From: Candidatus Krumholzibacteriia bacterium
GTDB lineage: Bacteria > Krumholzibacteriota > Krumholzibacteriia > LZORAL124-64-63
Assembly: GCA_028718575.1 (NCBI GenBank)
Contig: JAQULN010000005.1
Coordinates: 1 to 10,222 of the forward strand
Direction: 5' to 3'
DNA length: 10,222 bases
In this document: piece by piece, positions 1 to 7,211 of the stretch
How the letters are laid out: each line of letters begins with the position of its first letter
Numbering within the stretch: the stretch's first letter is position 1
The notes under the pieces: generated by a model
The model's database searches: none
What the model was told of the DNA's origin: nothing
What the model saw: the letters and a program-made list of their open reading frames with translations, nothing else
Program-made: the position numbers and the translations under genes

Positions 1-343
1 CGATGATCTCGATACCCGTGATGCGGGTCGGCCGCTGCGTGGGACCGATCCCGAGGTAGCACTGCCGGTTGGTGCCGGCGGCGGACCAGCGAACCGCCAC
101 GCGCTGCGTCTGGGGATCGATCACCAGGTCGTCAACCTGGGTTGACAGGTCGGGAAACGCCGCCACGAACGCGGTGAGCGCGTCGGCAAAGGCCTGCTTC
201 GTGGTCGGGCGGCCGGCCGACGAACAGTCTTCGAAATCCTCGGCGTGCAGCCGGTCGAAGCGCGGCCAGTCGACCGGTGCGGTCCACAGGGAAATCCATT
301 GCCGGGCGATGTCAGCCAAGTCTTCGCGTCGATGCACGTTCAC
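1..343 (-). CDS. SnoaL-like / NTF2-fold polyketide-cyclase-family protein, C-terminus cut by window edge
   Basis: About 114 codons are visible on the minus strand; the 3' end lies left of the window. The protein begins VNVHRREDLADIARQWISLW and continues through AEDFEDCSS, then AFADALTAFVAAFPDL, then a strand with VRWSAAGTNRQCYLGI, and ends in PTQRPTRITGIEII. This is the layout of the SnoaL-like branch of the NTF2 superfamily: an N-terminal helix, a short loop with an early acidic residue, a mid helix rich in F/A, then antiparallel strands with a PTxR-x-G turn. Full members are usually about 130-150 residues, so only a few strands are missing. The start is GTG at 343; an in-frame TGA sits just upstream at 353-355, and a second GTG at 337 lies behind a GAGGTGA element, so either could be used. 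Substrate and role cannot be read: the family includes cyclases, isomerases and many uncharacterised small-ligand binders. It diverges from the CotH gene. Confidence 0.75.
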   Translation of the reverse strand, partial: MNVHRREDLADIARQWISLWTAPVDWPRFDRLHAEDFEDCSSAGRPTTKQAFADALTAFVAAFPDLSTQVDDLVIDPQTQRVAVRWSAAGTNRQCYLGIGPTQRPTRITGIEII

Positions 344-433
344 CTCGTTTCGTCAGGGACGGAGCGCTGCGTCGGCGGGCTAACCCGGATCATTCATGAA
401 GGGCCGGCCGCGAAAGGCAAGTGTTGCCGTCCC

Positions 434-462
434 TTGACAGCCCCGTCGACGCGTCTCACGAT
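434..462 (+). promoter_or_regulatory. candidate sigma70-type promoter for the CotH-domain gene
   Basis: A perfect TTGACA lies at 434-439, followed at 17 bp by CACGAT (457-462), which matches TATAAT at only three positions. This would leave a leader of about 150 bases before the ATG at 617. A nearer alternative -10, TATCGT at 591-596, has no good -35. For the divergent gene, TTGCCT (minus, 420-415) with ATGAAT (minus, 397-392) is an even weaker candidate. The rest of the 273-bp gap between the two divergent genes shows no convincing gene. Confidence 0.3.
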
Positions 463-616
463 GGAAGGTGCGAGCCAGTACGCGACCACCCGCCACGTTT
501 CCGGTGTCGCCGAGTTGCTGGACCGACGCGCGGTGCAAGCCGGCTTTACTTGCCGCGATCGTCCACGTCGAACTCAGGTGTCGCGCAAAGTATCGTCGCG
601 AGAAAGCGGCCCCGCC

Positions 617-3600
617 ATGCGCATCCGGAGGAAAACCGCCGCGCCGATCCTCGGCCTCTGGGTGATGCTGCATGTTGCCGCCGGCGCCCTCGCCCAGACC
701 CCTGTAATCAACGAGTTCATGGCCGCCAACGCCACCACGATCCAGGATGACGATGGCGACTTCTCCGACTGGCTCGAGTTGTACAATCCGGGCCCGGCGG
801 CTTTCGATCTGACGGGGTGCTACCTGAGCGACGACCCTGACAACCCCCTGCGCTGGCGTTTCCCGGCCGAGGCGCTCCCGGCGGACGGATTTCTGCTGAT
901 CTGGGCCTCGGGCAAGGACCGCGCCGGTCCGTCGGGCGCGCTGCATACGAACTTCGCGATCAGCGCCGGCGGCGAGCCCCTCTTGCTCAGCGCTGCCGAC
1001 GGGGTGACGCGACTCGACGAGGTCGCCCCGCAGGCGCTCGCGGCGGACCTCTCATTCGGCCGCCTGCCGGACGGCGGCGCCGGGTGGGTCGTCTTCAGCG
1101 TGCCGACGCCGGGCACGGCCAACGACGCGGGACTGCAGTATCTGGCAGCGCCGATGTTCTCGCCGGCGCCCGGCTTCTTCGACGCGGCGATCACCCTTGC
1201 GCTGGCGGCGGCCGATCCCGAGGCCGAGATCCGCTACACCGTCGACGGCAGCGAACCGACCGCCTCGTCGCCGCTCTATACGGCGCCGCTTCCGCTGGCC
1301 AGCCGTGACGGCGATCCCAACATCTACTCGCTGATTCCCACCAACTTCGTCGAGGCTTCCAACCATTACGGCTGGCGGCCGCCGCGGGGCGAGGTCTTCA
1401 AGTTGAACGTCGTGCGGGCGCGCGCTTTTCGCGCGGGCCATACGCCGAGCGCCGTCGCGACGGGATCGTTCATCATCGATCCCGATCCGGCCGGCCGCTT
1501 GCTCCTGCCGGTGATCTCGCTGGCGACGTCGCCCGAGAACCTGTTCGACGACGAGATCGGTATCTACGTGCCTGGCAACACCTACATTCCCGGCGATCTC
1601 GGCAGCGGCAACTACTTCCACCGCGGCGACGAGTGGGAGCGCCCCCTGCACGTCGAGTTCTTCGACCTGCAGGGCACCGCGCTCCTGGCGCAGGACGCCG
1701 GCGCACGCATCTACGGCGGCTACTCGCGTCGATATCCTCAGAAATCTCTGCGCTTGATCGCCCGCGCCGAGTACGGTCCGACGCGTTTCGACGGCGTCCT
1801 GTTCGAAGACCTGCCCTACGATTCTTACAACTGCTTCTTGATCCGCAACGCCGGCAACGACTGGGGGCGGACGGGGTTCCGCGACCTCGCGCTGCAGACG
1901 ATGTGCAAGGACATGGGCTTCGATACACAGGCCGGCCGGCCCGTCTTTCATTTCATCAACGGCGAATACTGGGGACTGGCCAACCTGCGCGAACGCTACG
2001 ACCGCCACTACCTGGCCCGCGTATACGGCGTGCCGGAAGAAGCCGTCGCGCTGCTAGTCGAGAACGCCGAGCTAGAAGAAGGACTGCCGTCCGGCCGCGA
2101 CGACTACCTGGCCCTGCGCAGCTTCGTGACCGACCACGACATGAACGAGCCCGCCAATCTAGCCTACGCCGCCGAACGCATGGACCTCGAGAACTTCACC
2201 GCGTACAACGTCGCCGAGATCTACATCGCCAACTATGATTGGCCCGGCGTCAATGTCCGCTACTGGCGCCGCACGCTGCCCGCCTACGACCCCGGCGCCC
2301 CGTACGGTCACGACGGCCGCTGGCGCTGGTTGATGTACGACGTGGACTGGACCTATGCCTTCGCGGCCTATGCCCATCTAACCCTGGCGCACGCCACCGC
2401 TCCCGCCTCGCCGGAATACTGGAACCCGCCCTGGTCCACGGCGCTCTTGCGGGGGCTGCTGCAGAGCGACCGCTTCCGTCGCGACTTCATCAATACGTTC
2501 GCCGACCACCTCAACAGCACGTTCGTACCGGCGCGTTTGATCGCGATCATCGATGAGTTCGCCGAACGGTACTGGCCGGCCATCGCCGGCTGGCAGGATC
2601 GCTGGGACCTGGTCTACGACTGGGCCTACGACGTCGAAGACATGCGCCGCTTCGCCAACCGGCGTCCAGCCTGCATGCGAACGGAGATCGTCGATCACTT
2701 CGGACTCGCCGGCACTTGCAAGCTAACCCTCGGCGTCAACAACCCCGCCTGGGGCAAACTGCGAATCAATCAGCTCATGATCGACGCCGCCCTGCCCGGC
2801 CTCGCCGATCCCGCGGCGCCTTACCCCTGGACCGGCACTTACTTCCAGGGCGTCCCCGTCGCCGTGACCGCCCTGCCCGCGCCCGGACACCGCTTCCTCG
2901 CCTGGCAGCACGACGACGGCATCGATCCGGTGCTCACGATCGTCCCCGGCGCCCAGCCGCTCGCGCTCATGGCTATCTTCGCGATCGATGCGAGCCAGCC
3001 CGTGGTGTTGCATGCCTGGCACTTCAACGATCTGCCCACGGGCACGCTGACCGAGATCGCTGCCGACAGCTCGCTCACCGGAGGCGCCGTGATCGCCTAC
3101 CCGGGCACCGGCGCCGGCTTCCTGGACCGCGTCGACGACGGCACCGCGCTCGGCGCCGTGCCGGACGCGCCCGCCGGCTATGCGTTGCGGGTGCGCAATC
3201 CGTCCGCCACGCGGGACCTGGTCTTGACCGCGCCCTCGAGCGGGTACGAAGCGCTGACTTTGAGCTACGCCGCCAAGCGCACCACCAACGGCGCCGAGGA
3301 ACACTCGCTCTGGTGTCAGCTCACGACGGACGGACCGTGGCATCTGGTGGCCGAGCATGTCGCCGTCGGCGAGGCGTACCAGCTCTACGAGTACGATCTG
3401 TCCGCGAACGCCGGCACGGCGGACAATGCCGACCTGGTCCTGAGGTTCAGCTTCGGCGGCGCCAACGCGGGGGGAGACTCGGGCAACCAGCGCTTCGACA
3501 ACCTGACGCTTCGGGGCTCGGTGCTCGCGGCCGTCAATCTGCCGCCGCAAGTGACCGGCCCCATCGGTACGCAACAGGCAAATGAAGGCGGCGAGCCTCT

Positions 3601-4093
3601 GGTGCTGGACCTCGCCACGGTGTTCACCGACCCCGAGGGCGATCCTCTAATCTACACGGCCGCAAGCAGCGATCCGCTCGCGGCGGCCGTCGCGCTCGCG
3701 GGCAGCCAGTTGACCATCACCCCGCTGGCCCGCGGCGAGGCGACGATCACCGTGACGGCGAGCGACGGCGCCAACAACCCGGTAGAACACCTCTTCGAGG
3801 TCGTGGTCCACGCCGCGACCGCGCCCACCGCCCTGCATGGCAACGCGCCCAACCCGTTCACGCAGGCAACCCACATCAGCTTCAGCGTGCGCGACGGCGA
3901 CACGGGGCGCCTCGAGATCTTCGACAGCCGCGGCCAGCGGGTTCGCTCGCTGGGCCGGTACACGGCGGGCATGCACCGGGTCGCGTGGGCGGGCGACGAC
4001 GACCGCGGACGACGGTGCGCCAGCGGCGTGTATTATTACCGGTTGAGCACCGAGGACGGCCGCTGGACCAGGAAGTTGATCGTCGTCAGGTGA
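617..4093 (+). CDS. large secreted multidomain protein with CotH kinase domain, lamin-tail domain and FlgD-like C-terminal domain
   Basis: 1158 residues. The ATG at 617 is chosen because it opens a clean signal peptide (MRIRRK, hydrophobic core, ALA-Q near residue 26); the frame stays open upstream to 245 but that extension reads as non-protein. Domains in order: lamin-tail domain (about 30-172, starting VINEFMAANATT, with WLELYNPG); chitobiase/beta-hexosaminidase C-terminal-like domain (about 178-288, IRYTVDGSEPTASSPLY); CotH kinase family domain (about 297-695, with RNAGNDW at 410-416, FINGEYWGLANLRERYDRHY at 446-465, NYDWPGVNVRYW at 539-550 and MYDVDWTY at 573-580, the likely metal-binding acidic motif); InlB-B-like repeat (about 700-790, ending in FLAW); a jelly-roll-like segment (about 796-967, ending in RFDNLTLRG); a cadherin/Ig-like domain (about 976-1064, FTDPEGDPL); and a FlgD-like/type-A sorting-like domain (1070-1158, NAPNPF through GVYYYRL). 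CotH in Bacillus is an atypical kinase of spore-coat proteins; here an extracellular or surface role is inferred, and the target is unknown. Confidence 0.9.
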   Translation: MRIRRKTAAPILGLWVMLHVAAGALAQTPVINEFMAANATTIQDDDGDFSDWLELYNPGPAAFDLTGCYLSDDPDNPLRWRFPAEALPADGFLLIWASGKDRAGPSGALHTNFAISAGGEPLLLSAADGVTRLDEVAPQALAADLSFGRLPDGGAGWVVFSVPTPGTANDAGLQYLAAPMFSPAPGFFDAAITLALAAADPEAEIRYTVDGSEPTASSPLYTAPLPLASRDGDPNIYSLIPTNFVEASNHYGWRPPRGEVFKLNVVRARAFRAGHTPSAVATGSFIIDPDPAGRLLLPVISLATSPENLFDDEIGIYVPGNTYIPGDLGSGNYFHRGDEWERPLHVEFFDLQGTALLAQDAGARIYGGYSRRYPQKSLRLIARAEYGPTRFDGVLFEDLPYDSYNCFLIRNAGNDWGRTGFRDLALQTMCKDMGFDTQAGRPVFHFINGEYWGLANLRERYDRHYLARVYGVPEEAVALLVENAELEEGLPSGRDDYLALRSFVTDHDMNEPANLAYAAERMDLENFTAYNVAEIYIANYDWPGVNVRYWRRTLPAYDPGAPYGHDGRWRWLMYDVDWTYAFAAYAHLTLAHATAPASPEYWNPPWSTALLRGLLQSDRFRRDFINTFADHLNSTFVPARLIAIIDEFAERYWPAIAGWQDRWDLVYDWAYDVEDMRRFANRRPACMRTEIVDHFGLAGTCKLTLGVNNPAWGKLRINQLMIDAALPGLADPAAPYPWTGTYFQGVPVAVTALPAPGHRFLAWQHDDGIDPVLTIVPGAQPLALMAIFAIDASQPVVLHAWHFNDLPTGTLTEIAADSSLTGGAVIAYPGTGAGFLDRVDDGTALGAVPDAPAGYALRVRNPSATRDLVLTAPSSGYEALTLSYAAKRTTNGAEEHSLWCQLTTDGPWHLVAEHVAVGEAYQLYEYDLSANAGTADNADLVLRFSFGGANAGGDSGNQRFDNLTLRGSVLAAVNLPPQVTGPIGTQQANEGGEPLVLDLATVFTDPEGDPLIYTAASSDPLAAAVALAGSQLTITPLARGEATITVTASDGANNPVEHLFEVVVHAATAPTALHGNAPNPFTQATHISFSVRDGDTGRLEIFDSRGQRVRSLGRYTAGMHRVAWAGDDDRGRRCASGVYYYRLSTEDGRWTRKLIVVR

Positions 4094-4103
4094 CCGCGCC
4101 GGA

Positions 4104-4700
4104 TTAACCCTCCGCTCGGTACCGATACCGCCCCGTCACCTCGTACGCAAACAGCACGTCCTCCTCCAACGTCCCGCGCCCGATGTTGTGGATCACGAGC
4201 GGCACGCCCGCCTCGCTGGTGCGGTCCGACACGATCCCGATGTGCGGCACGCCCGAGGCCAGCCGCCAGGTCACGATGTCGCCGGGCGCGTAGTCCTGCG
4301 CGCGCCGGCTCGCGCCGAGCGCCTCGCCGTGCCGCGCGAAAAACGTCGCCAGGTTCGGCACGCGCCGGTGATCGATGTTGGGATCTGGCCGGGACAGGTT
4401 CCACAACTGGGGATACACGCCGAAGGCCGCCGCCATGTCCTCGTGCACGAGCACTTGCAGATCGACGCCCAGACGGCGGTAGGCCCGCACGAGGACATCG
4501 GTGCACACGCCGCGCTCGATCGCGATATCGCCGCCGGGGTAGTCGAGACGCTGATAGGACGGGTCGTAGACGATCGTCACGCCGATCTGCTCGCGCGCGG
4601 CTGCAACCAGGCGTACGCCGGGATCATCGGCCAGCGAGGGCTGGGCGGGAGCCAGGGTCGCCACACAGGCCGCAAGCAGAAACACAACAGGCGATCGCAT
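4104..4700 (-). CDS. exported DUF1287 (YijF-like) protein with cysteine-peptidase-like motif
   Basis: 198 residues. The ATG at 4700 starts a signal peptide (MRSPVVFLLAACVATLAPAQ, cleavage near SLA-DD at about 24). The remainder matches the DUF1287 family along its length: AREQIGVTIVYDPSY (35-49), LDYPGGDIAIERGVCTDVLV (52-71), LVHEDM (84-89), PDPNIDHRRVPNL (105-117), then DYAPGDIVTWRL and PHIGIVSDR (152-160), and VIHNIG (169-174). Cys66 in GVCTD, His153 in PHIGIV and His171 lie in the order of a Cys-His-polar triad of NlpC/P60-like cell-wall peptidases; that link is an inference, since the family's function is not established. The frame is open to a GTG at 4805, but that extension lacks protein character and would bury the signal peptide. 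No Shine-Dalgarno precedes the ATG, and a promoter-like element sits directly against it. The stop lies ten bases from the convergent CotH gene stop. Confidence 0.85.
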   Translation of the reverse strand: MRSPVVFLLAACVATLAPAQPSLADDPGVRLVAAAREQIGVTIVYDPSYQRLDYPGGDIAIERGVCTDVLVRAYRRLGVDLQVLVHEDMAAAFGVYPQLWNLSRPDPNIDHRRVPNLATFFARHGEALGASRRAQDYAPGDIVTWRLASGVPHIGIVSDRTSEAGVPLVIHNIGRGTLEEDVLFAYEVTGRYRYRAEG

Positions 4701-4706
4701 GGCGGC

Positions 4707-4736
4707 ATGATCCGACACTGGCGGCACACGTGGCAA
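4707..4736 (-). promoter_or_regulatory. candidate promoter abutting the DUF1287 start (leaderless mRNA)
   Basis: On the minus strand TTGCCA (4736-4731; five of six matches to TTGACA) is followed after 18 bases by GATCAT (4712-4707; four of six matches to TATAAT). Six bases, GCCGCC, then separate the -10 from the ATG at 4700, so transcription would begin at or within a base or two of the start codon. There is no Shine-Dalgarno in those six bases, which fits a leaderless transcript. This is a reading of consensus only. Confidence 0.35.
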
Positions 4737-4791
4737 GAAGTTCCGTCGTGCGACGGCGGAGCGAGCTGCATCGCCGTAAATGCCGCCCTCC

Positions 4792-4821
4792 TTGACCGCC
4801 GCCACTCGGGGCCCGTATCAT
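4792..4821 (+). promoter_or_regulatory. sigma70-type promoter for the cysteine-rich lipoprotein gene
   Basis: TTGACC (4792-4797) and TATCAT (4816-4821) each match the consensus at five of six positions and are separated by 18 bases. The expected start near 4828 leaves a leader of about 29 bases that carries a good ribosome binding site (AAGGAAG, seven bases before the ATG at 4857). This is the most convincing promoter in the window. Confidence 0.55.
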
Positions 4822-4856
4822 CGAGACAGCGCATTCGGCGAAAAGGAAGAACCGAC

Positions 4857-5420
4857 ATGGCGACTCGTCGCCCACTCGATCGACGCCGGCTGTTCTGCGC
4901 GCTGGCCCTGGCCTGCGTCGGCGCTGCGGCGGCGCTGCTGCTGGCCTGCAGCGAAGACTCGCCCAAGAACCCCGCGCGTCCTGGCAGCCCATCGCCCGCT
5001 GTGGGCGGCCTCGTAGCGGCCACCGACTGCAAGCCCGCCAAACTCGCCGTCGACGACAAGTACGATCCCGATGTCGACTGTGTCGTGTGGACTTATGACG
5101 GCCAAGGCGCGCTTGCGATCAAGCACGTCAACGCGGGCTTGAACTGCTGCCCCGGCACGATCGCGGCCGACATCCAGATCTCAGGCGCCGAGATCGAGAT
5201 CACCGCGCGCGAAGGCGACGACGCCGACCCCTGTGATTGCCTGTGCCTGTTCGATCTCGATTACGAGTTCACGGGCATACCGGCGGGTCCGTGCACCCTG
5301 ATCGTCCACGAAATCTATCTGCCGGCGGGCGCCGAGATACTCTCGGTCGTGATCGATCTCGCTGTCGAGCCCGAGGGGGCGTTCTGCGTCCCGCGGAGCA
5401 CCTATCCGTGGGGTGGCTGA
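4857..5420 (+). CDS. cysteine-rich lipoprotein of unknown function
   Basis: 187 residues. The ATG at 4857 follows AAGGAAG by seven bases. The N-terminus is basic (ATRRPLDRRR), then hydrophobic, and ends in the lipobox LLLAC with lipid-acceptor Cys31 followed by SEDS, so it is a predicted lipoprotein; Ser at +2 fits outer-membrane sorting if Lol rules apply. Residues 32-52 are a Pro/Ser-rich linker. The globular part has nine further cysteines: 58, 75, 97, 98, 126, 128, 130, 146 and 177. Notable stretches are HVNAGLNCCPG (90-100), DPCDCLCLFDLDYEFTG (124-140) and the closing FCVPRSTYPWGG. Spacing of the CC and CxCxC clusters suggests disulphides or metal binding. It recalls small NCCPG/CLCLFDLDY hypothetical proteins I associate with FCB-type bacteria, but I know no named family or function. 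It is a single-gene unit with its own promoter and terminator, divergent from the DUF1287 gene and convergent with tspO. Confidence 0.8.
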   Translation: MATRRPLDRRRLFCALALACVGAAAALLLACSEDSPKNPARPGSPSPAVGGLVAATDCKPAKLAVDDKYDPDVDCVVWTYDGQGALAIKHVNAGLNCCPGTIAADIQISGAEIEITAREGDDADPCDCLCLFDLDYEFTGIPAGPCTLIVHEIYLPAGAEILSVVIDLAVEPEGAFCVPRSTYPWGG

Positions 5421-5443
5421 CCGGCGGCGGCGGCCGGTTTTCT
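5420..5443 (+). terminator. intrinsic terminator after the lipoprotein gene
   Basis: A six-base-pair GC stem, ACCGGC (5420-5425) with GCCGGT (5433-5438), closes a seven-base loop and runs into TTTTCT. The last base of the TGA stop codon is the first base of the stem. It lies between convergent genes; on the opposite strand the stem has no T-tract, so it is expected to act only for the plus-strand gene. Confidence 0.6.
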
Positions 5444-5449
5444 AGACTA

Positions 5450-5953
5450 TTACAACAAGTGCGGGTTGAGCCGCCAGATTGCGAATGTCAGCGCCGCGGC
5501 GAAGCTGACCCAGGCCAGGTAAGGCAGCAGGAGCAGGCCGGCGAGACGCCGCAAACGCCAAAAGACAAACGCCGTGGCGGCGATCAGACCCCACAGCACG
5601 AAAATCTCCACCAACGCCCATAAACCAAGGCGCCAGGCGAAGAACAGCCAGGTCCACAGAGCGTTCGCGACGAGCTGGGCAAGAAAGAGAGCGGCCGCCA
5701 GGCGCGCGTCGCCCCGGCCGTGGCGCAATCGCGCCAGCCAGGCGAACCAGGCGGCGAACGCCATCGTGAGGTACAGCACGGTCCAGACGGGACCGAAGAC
5801 ACCGGCAGGCGGAGCCCAGGCGGGGCGCGCGAGCTCGCTGTAGAAGGAAGCGGACCGGACGGACGCGAGGCCGCCTATTGCGGCGGCGGCGAAGGTTGCG
5901 CCAAGACAGGCGGCGAGGGCCAGGGTCGGGCGGAGGATCGAGACAGTAGACAT
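5450..5953 (-). CDS. tspO: TspO/MBR family tryptophan-rich membrane protein
   Basis: 167 residues, the usual length for the family (about 155-165). Five hydrophobic helices are visible at about 9-31, 51-73, 84-106, 109-131 and 136-158. Family signatures: WAPPAGVFGPVWTVLY (46-61), the conserved loop-1/TM2 region; NALWTWLFFAWRLG (97-110) in TM3; and PYLAWVSFAA (144-153) with WRLNPHL at the end. The protein is rich in tryptophan. TspO proteins are integral membrane proteins that bind porphyrins and related tetrapyrroles and have been linked to tetrapyrrole handling and stress responses; the physiological role here cannot be inferred, as no tetrapyrrole gene is adjacent. ATG at 5953 is the only sensible start; a weak CAGG lies about seven bases upstream. 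It stands alone, convergent with the lipoprotein gene and divergent from the CsgG-like gene. Confidence 0.95.
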   Translation of the reverse strand: MSTVSILRPTLALAACLGATFAAAAIGGLASVRSASFYSELARPAWAPPAGVFGPVWTVLYLTMAFAAWFAWLARLRHGRGDARLAAALFLAQLVANALWTWLFFAWRLGLWALVEIFVLWGLIAATAFVFWRLRRLAGLLLLPYLAWVSFAAALTFAIWRLNPHLL

Positions 5954-6069
5954 ACGGCAACCTGAAATGGTTGAATCGTCCAGCCGGTGAATTCAGCGAC
6001 AGCCTGACAGTACAACACAAGCCGATTCTCGTAAAACCGCACTACGGCGACCGCGTGTGATCTTGCCTC

Positions 6070-6098
6070 CTGACAGACGTTATCGACTGTGATAGGGT
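6070..6098 (+). promoter_or_regulatory. weak candidate promoter for the CsgG-like gene
   Basis: CTGACA (6070-6075; five of six matches to TTGACA) is followed after 17 bases by TAGGGT (6093-6098; three of six). TGTGATAGG just before it could supply an extended -10 in a slightly different register. It lies in the 197-bp divergent region between tspO and the CsgG-like gene, about 50 bases before the start. No clear promoter was found for tspO. Confidence 0.25.
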
Positions 6099-6150
6099 CG
6101 AGTTCGGCGCCGTCCGATGGTCCTTCGACTTGAGACAAGGGAGATCTGAC

Positions 6151-7074
6151 ATGAAGGCCAGCATGAGCATGAGGTTGTCGGTCATCATCTTGGCGATGGC
6201 GCTGGTCGTGGTGCTCGCGCCGCGGCCGGCGTCCGCCGACGAGATGGGCCTGAAGTTCCGGGTCGTCGTGGGCTCATTTGAGAACAAGGCCGACGCGGGT
6301 TGGTACCACGGGCCGGAGCCCGGCGACGGCATGGCCGACATGCTGATTACCGCGCTGATGAAGACGGGCAAGTTCCGCGTCTACGAGCGCGATGCGCTGG
6401 CGGAGATCCTCGCCGAGAAGAATCTCAGCATGTCCGACCTGGCCAAGCCCGGTGTCACGGCCGCGCAGAAGCTGGAGATCGGCGACATCCTGGTGAAAGC
6501 GGCGATCACCGAGTTCGGCTACAAGGAGAGCAAGGCCGGCGGCGCCCTGAGCAAGGTGAGCAAATCGGCCAGCCTGGGATCTTACACCGGCCGGGTCGCG
6601 GTCGATTTGCGCCTGATCGACGTAGGCAGCGGCGAAGTGCTCTGGGCCGACTCGGTGGACAAATCCGAGACCAGCCGCTCGATCGGTCTGGCCACCGAGA
6701 GCTTCAGCTTCGGCGACCAGAAATCGTTCGACGAACACGTCGTCGGCAAAGCGACGCGCAAGGTCATCGACGGCGTGGTCGAGAAACTCGAGGAGCAGGT
6801 GGCCAAACGCCCCTGGCAAGGGTTGCTGATCGCCGCCGACGAGTTCCTGTTCATCGACGGCGGCACCGAGCTGGGCATCAAGAACGGGATGGTCTTCGAG
6901 GTCAAGCGGCAGACCCAGGAGGTCAAGCACCCCAAGACCGGCAAGGTACTGAAGGTTCTGCACGAGACCGTGGGCGAGGTCAAGGCCGTCGAGGTCGAGG
7001 ACGGCGTGACCACGGTGCAGCGGATCAGCGGTTCCGGGTTCCAGACCGGCGATGTGGTAATGATCAAGAAGTAG
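6151..7074 (+). CDS. exported CsgG/HfaB-family protein without lipobox
   Basis: 307 residues. The ATG at 6151 is seven bases after a strong AAGGGAG (6137-6143); an in-frame TTG at 6130 is disfavoured. A signal peptide (MKASMSMRLSVIILAMALVV...) ends in ASA-DE near residue 29. The CsgG-like domain spans about 36-215: FRVVVGSFENKA, GDGMADMLITALMKTGKFRV (58-77), YERDALAEILAEKNLSMSD, AAQKLEIGDILVKAAITEFG (104-123), then VDLRLIDVGSGEVLWADS (151-168). Residues about 220-307 form a strand-rich C-terminal domain with FIDGGTELGIKNGMVFEVKR and a closing GSGFQTGDVVMIKK. The protein contains no cysteine, so unlike the lipidated curli secretion channel it cannot be a lipoprotein. It is probably periplasmic and related to the many CsgG-like proteins of unknown role outside curli systems; no curli subunit gene is nearby. 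It stands alone between divergent tspO and a convergent HNH gene. Confidence 0.85.
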   Translation: MKASMSMRLSVIILAMALVVVLAPRPASADEMGLKFRVVVGSFENKADAGWYHGPEPGDGMADMLITALMKTGKFRVYERDALAEILAEKNLSMSDLAKPGVTAAQKLEIGDILVKAAITEFGYKESKAGGALSKVSKSASLGSYTGRVAVDLRLIDVGSGEVLWADSVDKSETSRSIGLATESFSFGDQKSFDEHVVGKATRKVIDGVVEKLEEQVAKRPWQGLLIAADEFLFIDGGTELGIKNGMVFEVKRQTQEVKHPKTGKVLKVLHETVGEVKAVEVEDGVTTVQRISGSGFQTGDVVMIKK

Positions 7075-7085
7075 GCTGCGTCATT

Positions 7086-7110
7086 GGGGCGCGCTGTCAC
7101 GGCGCGCCCC
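7086..7110. terminator. strong GC hairpin between convergent genes, possible bidirectional terminator
   Basis: A perfect nine-base-pair stem, GGGGCGCGC (7086-7094) with GCGCGCCCC (7102-7110), encloses the seven-base loop TGTCACG, eleven bases after the stop of the CsgG-like gene. Neither side is followed by a T-tract, so it is not a textbook intrinsic terminator; it may stabilise transcript ends or stop transcription with help. Confidence 0.4.
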
Positions 7111-7151
7111 GACGGGCGGGGGCTTCGAACGTGCAGGTCTGGCCTGTGACC

Positions 7152-7172
7152 CGACAGTACTGATCAGTGTCG
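7152..7172. repeat. nested palindromes between the CsgG-like and HNH genes
   Basis: The perfect palindromes CAGTACTG (7155-7162) and ACTGATCAGT (7159-7168) overlap by four bases. The flanks CGAC (7152-7155) and GTCG (7169-7172) can extend the second into a longer stem with a three-base bulge. It lies about 40 bases beyond the 3' end of the HNH gene and could be a transcript-end hairpin or a protein-binding site. No T-tract follows on either strand. Confidence 0.35.
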
Positions 7173-7211
7173 CGGCAGTTCGCCGGCGGCGTCTCCGACG
7201 ATAGCATTCCC

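Noticed and set aside
245..616. Upstream extension of the CotH-domain frame by 124 codons
   Set aside because: It overlaps the SnoaL-like gene and the divergent promoter region, reads as low-complexity charged sequence, and would place the clear signal peptide in the interior.
1052..2008. Minus-strand frame of 318 codons inside the CotH gene
   Set aside because: Antisense shadow: no domain, biased to Arg, Val and Gly, and the sense strand carries strong lamin-tail and CotH signatures throughout.
2716..3585. Two frames of about 280-290 codons (one on each strand) in the 3' part of the CotH gene
   Set aside because: Both overlap the same well-formed coding sequence in other frames and are composed mostly of Arg, Ala, Gly and Pro.
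4188..4856. Upstream extension of the lipoprotein frame, antisense to the DUF1287 gene
   Set aside because: The extension would precede the lipobox by over 200 residues, and ATG 4857 has both a good ribosome site and a promoter upstream.
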